In this document: piece after piece, positions 13,850-17,933 of the stretch
Position numbering within the stretch: position 1 is the first letter of the stretch
Layout of the letters: every line of letters starts with the position of its first letter
Source: an uncultured Spirochaetaceae bacterium
GTDB taxonomy: Bacteria; Spirochaetota; Spirochaetia; Sphaerochaetales; Sphaerochaetaceae
Reading direction: 5' to 3'
NCBI GenBank assembly: GCA_947630635.1
Contig: CANRIJ010000015.1
Span: 1-17,933 of the forward strand
Length of the DNA: 17,933 bases
Notes under the pieces: model-generated
The model's input: the letters and a program-made list of their open reading frames with translations, nothing else
Told to the model about the DNA's origin: nothing
The model's database searches: none
Made by a program: the position numbers and the translations under genes

Positions 13850-16800
13850 AAAGACTTCTCCTCTTTATCGCTCTTCTCTTTTTTTCTTCTCTTGTTTTTG
13901 CTGCAGCTAGTGCATCATCAATCTTCTATGCATCCCATGATGTCCTCGTGAAGATGTGCGAGCTTAGAGGACTCGAGACAAGTGGTTCTGATTCTGCTTT
14001 AAGAGAGAGACTCTACAAATACGAGGGGATAGAGGCATACACCGAGAACAGAAGTCAGTCTGATGATAAGGGTGACTACGAGATAACAATCGATAGCGCA
14101 GAGTCTCTCTCAAAGATAGAAAATACCGTTGTTCTCTCTGGAAATGCCTCGGTCTCATTCAAAAATGGAGATTCTTCCAAAAGGACTCTTTCGGCCACAT
14201 CCATAATAATAGATGCAGAGAATAAGAGGCTAACTGCCCTTGAGAATGTAAAGTACACAGACTCTGACTCAAAGAGCTCAATATCTGAGATGGAAGCGGA
14301 TATAGTCACAGTATTCTGGAACAATGAGACTCTCTATATAACCGATGCCACTACTTTCACAGACAGAACTGTAGAGGGTGAGAAGGTGACTTTCTATACT
14401 ACTGGAGAGACGCTGACCTACCTGTCAGAGGGTGGACTTCTGTATGAAGACGGATATCTTACAACTGATCCCAAAAAACGCTACTCATCTATAACAGCCA
14501 GCCAGATTGCGATTCTCCCTGGGGAGGATATGTTTATAACAAATGCATATATCTCAGTTGGAAGAGTCCCATTTCTCTGGCTCCCATTCTTCATGTTTCC
14601 GGGTTCTAGAATACTTGGAAATCCGGCATTTGGCTTCAGCTCGAGCCATGGCGCATTTCTCAACACCACTTTTGAGATTCTGGGCTCATCTCCGGATATT
14701 TCAACCTCTTCGAACTCCAGTTCATTCTCCTCTCTATTCTCATCTGGCTCTTCTGGAGGAAATACTCTTAACGGATTTTACTATGGGGAAGAAAGTGGAG
14801 AGGAAAACAGAGCCCAAAAATGGGCTCAGAGCTCAAAGAGCTATATTGCTCTTATGGCTGATGCCTTCTCTGGCTTTAATTCGAGCATGAATAATCCCCG
14901 TATGGGAAACGGAGGAATCCATTTTGGAGTTAAGAGCAATATAAATCTCTTTAGTAGTCTTCTTAAGATGTCTTTCTTCGATGGAATTGGGCTCTCATCT
15001 CCTCCATTTGAAGGAGCTTGGCCCCTAAGATGGTATGGTCAGAATACGCTTTCATATTCTCAGTATGGCCTATCTGTAAATCTATCGCTTCCATTCTATT
15101 CAGACCCGAATGTGCTAGTGGATTTTGGAAACAGAATAACCGGATTCTCAATGGATGCAATAATGTCACCAGACTCAATTGAATTCCCCAGCACCTATTC
15201 AAGCTCAATAAATTCCTTCAATAGAACGCTCTCTCTTTCCTATACGCTTCCAGGAAAATACACAAATCTCTATCTATCCTCCTTCTCGATATCGAACTTA
15301 ACTCTTCAGAGCAGCTATACATGGAATACCTATTCTCAGCAGGGGATGGATATTCAGAACAGGTTTATTCTTGATCAGCTTCAGCTTCCTACACTTCAGG
15401 CCTCTATTGCCGGTGCTCTATATGATGTGGGAACAACAAGGACTATCTCATTTAAAAGCGATGAGGATAAGAAGGTCCCAGAGAGTGAGGTGCATATTTT
15501 AAATGATCCGCTTCTAAAGGAGCTCTATAAGGAGAGCGAGAATTCAAGCACCTCACGAACTGAGAGCTACTCCTCATCTCTTAAATATTCGATTTCAGAG
15601 AATCTCGCATATAGTGACGACTATACATATGGACGGGTGAATTCAAATAGGTTCAGCTCAAATACAAGTGCAAGAATCACGCTAAGCACGGCCCTTTCCA
15701 GTTACTTCACCCTCACTGATGTTCTAACTCCAAGCTATAGCTACCAGCGCGATCAGCTCTTTAACTACTCAGAGGAGAATGAGAAGCTAACAACTGAGAC
15801 TGTCACTGAGAATACAATAATGAACAATGAGCTCTCGCTCTCTATTCCAATTGCTGGTCTAACATACTCGCTTTCAACAAGACTTCTTAACTCTAGAAAT
15901 ACAAGAATAAAAAGACCAGGAGAGATCACCGAGCAAGTCTATACTCCATTTTCCCCATCATGGGACAGTGATACTATTACCCAGCATAGAATCGGATTCT
16001 CTAAGTCTTTCGCAACTGACTATGGAACATTTACTCCCTCAATATCCTATACAATTGCGCCTCTGACCGGTTCAATCGATCCAAGCATAGGCTACCGCTA
16101 TGGAGCATTTGCGATGGCCTTCTCATGGCGCTTCAATGAGAGTAAAGACCATAAATTTGCCTTTGATAAAGATATGATAGCACTCTCTCTTGGCTACAAT
16201 GGAAATTATGTGACTTTCAACAGCTCATTTTCGTATCAGAGCCGAGACTATGACCCGATACTCTTCTGGAATCCATTTAGCATGAATGCGTCTCTATCGC
16301 TGAGAACCAAAGACAATAAGTATTCTGTAACCGAATATGTGGAATATGCATTCTTTAATGACAATTACTCTCTATACCATTATTTCAATACGATAAGAAC
16401 CACTATCAATATTCCATATGTCTCGGCTGTGTTCAATTTTAAGACGCAGCTAGATACTGGGAAGGTTGAATTCAATGATATGAGCATAAATCTCAATATC
16501 TCTACCCAGAAATTCCAGTTTTGGAAGGGCAGGATATATCTGTCTTTCGGTCTTAATTCCTCCTTTAGATACAACGCAATCAATAGACAGAACTCCTCTT
16601 TCACCTTCACTCCGTCAATTACCTTCTCAATTGCGGAGTTTGCCGATTTCGTATTCAGCACCTCTTCCTACAACAACAGCTTCTATACTTATTTCAATAG
16701 CAGCGGTGATTTTGATTTTCTTGAGCTCTTCAAGGATCTGGGAAGATCTTTCGATATCTTTGGCGGAGGAATATACAATACGCATTTTCTGATGAGGTCA

Positions 16801-17019
16801 CTCTCTCTTTCGATTGTCCACTATATGCAGGATTGGAACCTTAATGCATCATTATCAACCCAGGTAATGAGAAATGGAAATACCTATGACTTTGTCCCGA
16901 CTTTGAGCGTGTATCTATCATGGAAGACGCTTCCTGAGCTCAAGGTCGATCAGAAGTGGGAGCGAAGAGATGGAACTTGGGAGAATCAGAACTCTAATAA
17001 TTCTCTCTTCAACTGGTAA
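13846..17019 (+). CDS. lptD: LptD/OstA-like outer-membrane assembly protein
   Basis: This 1057-residue protein appears to be an outer-membrane beta-barrel of the LptD (Imp/OstA) family, which in other bacteria inserts LPS into the outer leaflet. A signal peptide is clear (MKRLLLFIALLFFSSLVFAA, cleavage near 19-23). Residues about 30-60 form a SAP-like motif. About 78-230 is an OstA/LptA-type beta-jellyroll (VVLSGNASVSFKNG, ADIVTVFWNNETLYITDAT). The LptD-specific junction VGRVPFLWLPFFMFPGSR lies near 239-254. The rest is amphipathic strand-rich barrel with many Tyr/Phe/Ser, ending in an aromatic residue (SLFNW) as expected for Bam-assembled porins. Oddities are a Ser-rich run at 286-303 and a single cysteine (Cys38), so the disulfides needed in E. 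coli LptD are absent. The start overlaps the uvrA stop by 4 bp. Confidence 0.83.
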   Translation: MKRLLLFIALLFFSSLVFAAASASSIFYASHDVLVKMCELRGLETSGSDSALRERLYKYEGIEAYTENRSQSDDKGDYEITIDSAESLSKIENTVVLSGNASVSFKNGDSSKRTLSATSIIIDAENKRLTALENVKYTDSDSKSSISEMEADIVTVFWNNETLYITDATTFTDRTVEGEKVTFYTTGETLTYLSEGGLLYEDGYLTTDPKKRYSSITASQIAILPGEDMFITNAYISVGRVPFLWLPFFMFPGSRILGNPAFGFSSSHGAFLNTTFEILGSSPDISTSSNSSSFSSLFSSGSSGGNTLNGFYYGEESGEENRAQKWAQSSKSYIALMADAFSGFNSSMNNPRMGNGGIHFGVKSNINLFSSLLKMSFFDGIGLSSPPFEGAWPLRWYGQNTLSYSQYGLSVNLSLPFYSDPNVLVDFGNRITGFSMDAIMSPDSIEFPSTYSSSINSFNRTLSLSYTLPGKYTNLYLSSFSISNLTLQSSYTWNTYSQQGMDIQNRFILDQLQLPTLQASIAGALYDVGTTRTISFKSDEDKKVPESEVHILNDPLLKELYKESENSSTSRTESYSSSLKYSISENLAYSDDYTYGRVNSNRFSSNTSARITLSTALSSYFTLTDVLTPSYSYQRDQLFNYSEENEKLTTETVTENTIMNNELSLSIPIAGLTYSLSTRLLNSRNTRIKRPGEITEQVYTPFSPSWDSDTITQHRIGFSKSFATDYGTFTPSISYTIAPLTGSIDPSIGYRYGAFAMAFSWRFNESKDHKFAFDKDMIALSLGYNGNYVTFNSSFSYQSRDYDPILFWNPFSMNASLSLRTKDNKYSVTEYVEYAFFNDNYSLYHYFNTIRTTINIPYVSAVFNFKTQLDTGKVEFNDMSINLNISTQKFQFWKGRIYLSFGLNSSFRYNAINRQNSSFTFTPSITFSIAEFADFVFSTSSYNNSFYTYFNSSGDFDFLELFKDLGRSFDIFGGGIYNTHFLMRSLSLSIVHYMQDWNLNASLSTQVMRNGNTYDFVPTLSVYLSWKTLPELKVDQKWERRDGTWENQNSNNSLFNW

Positions 17020-17042
17020 GCAAATAGAATTCAGACTATAAA
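17014..17042 (+). promoter_or_regulatory. Possible promoter for the 7TM-HD gene
   Basis: TATAAA (17037-17042, 5/6 to consensus) lies 17 bp after a poor -35-like TGGTAA (17014-17019) that overlaps the lptD stop. A transcript would begin near 17049, giving a leader of about 24 bases. No hairpin terminator is visible in the 53-bp gap, so read-through from lptD is equally possible. TAGAAT at 17049-17054 is another -10-like word. Confidence 0.22.
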
Positions 17043-17072
17043 AAGATGTAGAATCAAAGAGCACGGTATCAG

Positions 17073-17933
17073 ATGAAAGAGGGCAGCAAGAAATTTGTTT
17101 TTCTAAGAGACCTTACAAAAGGCCAGAAGACGGCAGTTATTATACTGTCGACTCTGATGCTTATTCTTTCAATTGGCCTTCCTCTCTTTGTCAATAGAAG
17201 CTCTATTGAGAGAATCAGGCTCTCTAGGAGCTACAGAGTAGGTGAGCTCTCTGACGAGACAATCATCTCTCCAGTTGATTTCTCATATGTTGATACTGAT
17301 GAGACGGAGAATCTGAGAAATGAGGCAAAAAAGAGTGTTCTTCCTCAATTTGCATTTGAAGTATCGAATTCTCTTCTCATGAGAAGCCGCTCTGATGATT
17401 TGATAGAGATAATGGATATCGAAGATGACCAGGAGAGAGAAAACTCTCTCTCAAATTACTTTTCGCTCTATGGCATTGATGATAATAGCGGTGCATTCAA
17501 CTCTCTCTCGTCTCTTGACCCAACTGAGAGAAGAGTGATGTCTCGTCTAATTGGAGAGGCAGTCAATAATGCTATATCCCAAGGCATTATGGGTATCGAC
17601 GACTTGGCTCTTCTTTCCCAAAATGGCTGGAGCTCAATTGAGCTTGAGTCTCTCAATCCAAGTGATATGACCATGAAGACAGAAAAAATGGATGTGATTG
17701 GACTACTGTCAACAGTGAATATCCCATCCTACGCCGTCAGATGGATTGAGAAGATTTATCCAGATTTTCCTCTTGATTATCTGGATATGACCACCCTCAT
17801 TTTACAGGGCCTATTGATTTCAAATATCTCCTATGACCAGTTCCAGACTGAGAAGCTGATGGAGGAAAAGGCCAATGAGGTAGAGCCAGTGCATATAAGC
17901 GTAAAAAAGGGCGACCTACTCTTGGAGAGAGAT
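17073..17933 (+). CDS. 7TM-HD (PgpH/YqfF-type) membrane protein, N-terminal part
   Basis: The first 287 codons are visible and the gene runs off the window. A short basic N-terminus is followed by one membrane segment (about 19-41, TAVIILSTLMLILSIGLPLF). The extracytoplasmic domain begins RVGELSDETIISPVDFSYVDTDETENLRNEAKKSVLPQF, matching the start of the 7TMR-HD extracellular domain (usually VGDVAPxDIxAPxDFxYxDxxxTxxLRxxA). It reaches VKKGDLLLERD, the usual VKxGxxI motif that precedes the seven membrane helices. In characterised relatives (Listeria PgpH) a C-terminal HD domain hydrolyses cyclic di-AMP; here the HD domain is outside the window, so catalytic status cannot be judged. The start at 17073 has only a weak AAAGAG upstream, but no other in-frame start fits better. 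Confidence 0.8.
   Translation, partial: MKEGSKKFVFLRDLTKGQKTAVIILSTLMLILSIGLPLFVNRSSIERIRLSRSYRVGELSDETIISPVDFSYVDTDETENLRNEAKKSVLPQFAFEVSNSLLMRSRSDDLIEIMDIEDDQERENSLSNYFSLYGIDDNSGAFNSLSSLDPTERRVMSRLIGEAVNNAISQGIMGIDDLALLSQNGWSSIELESLNPSDMTMKTEKMDVIGLLSTVNIPSYAVRWIEKIYPDFPLDYLDMTTLILQGLLISNISYDQFQTEKLMEEKANEVEPVHISVKKGDLLLERD

Noticed and set aside
14701..14760. Ser-rich run in the LptD-like protein as a tandem DNA repeat
   Set aside because: The codons vary (TCA, TCT, TCG, AGT, TCC, AGC-type) without a repeating unit, so it is compositional rather than a DNA repeat.
1..17933. Search for tRNA/rRNA genes, CRISPR arrays, transposases, phage genes or attachment sites
   Set aside because: No cloverleaf-like segment, spaced repeat array, transposase motif or flanking duplication was seen; intergenic space is small and mostly accounted for.
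1..17933. Abundance of GAGAG/CTCTC words as regulatory motifs
   Set aside because: They occur mainly in frame as Glu-Arg (GAG AGA) and Leu-Ser (CTC TCT) codon pairs, so codon preference explains them.

Overview
The window looks like a chromosomal stretch of a spirochaete (Treponema/Sphaerochaeta-like, possibly host-associated). Supporting signs are the V-type ATPase operon in the order E, DUF2764, A, B, D, I, K; a uvrA gene followed directly by an LptD-like outer-membrane protein gene (from memory, Treponema pallidum has a similar uvrA/OstA-like pair); and moderate-to-low GC. Arginine is encoded almost entirely by AGA/AGG, and GAGAG/CTCTC words are frequent. The assignment rests on gene content and order, not on a database search.

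Layout. Positions 1-218 hold the end of mutS2 (Smr domain), which overlaps tail-to-tail with a minus-strand EamA/DMT transporter (205-1089). A 64-bp divergent spacer separates the transporter from a uridine phosphorylase gene, udp (1154-1948). After a 141-bp spacer with two small hairpins and a possible promoter comes a seven-gene V-ATPase operon (2090-9193). An eighth gene follows 5 bp later, encoding a VOC-fold protein without the usual metal ligands (9199-9657). A strong rho-independent terminator (9658-9684) closes this unit. The second plus-strand cluster begins in a 348-bp stretch holding an uncertain GTG-start ORF (9708-10016). It continues with ispG (10006-11037), uvrA (11030-13849) and an lptD-like gene (13846-17019), each overlapping the next by a few bases. 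After a 53-bp gap comes the N-terminal part of a 7TM-HD (PgpH/YqfF-type) protein (17073 to the window end).

How the genes work together. The V-ATPase operon encodes the catalytic A/B head, the D shaft, the E peripheral stalk, the I stator and the K ring. No recognisable C, F or G subunit is present; the DUF2764 protein probably fills an accessory stalk role. The K subunit carries the Thr/Gln, Gln and Glu residues that bind Na+ in the Enterococcus hirae enzyme, so Na+ coupling is a reasonable prediction. The second cluster mixes isoprenoid precursor synthesis, excision repair, outer-membrane biogenesis and probable cyclic-dinucleotide signalling. These genes are tightly packed but not functionally related in an obvious way.

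No tRNA, rRNA, CRISPR array or mobile element was seen. The most unusual items are a SAP-like motif directly after the signal peptide of the LptD-like protein, a predicted leaderless transporter mRNA, the ligand-less VOC protein in the ATPase operon, and the uncertain ORF upstream of ispG.
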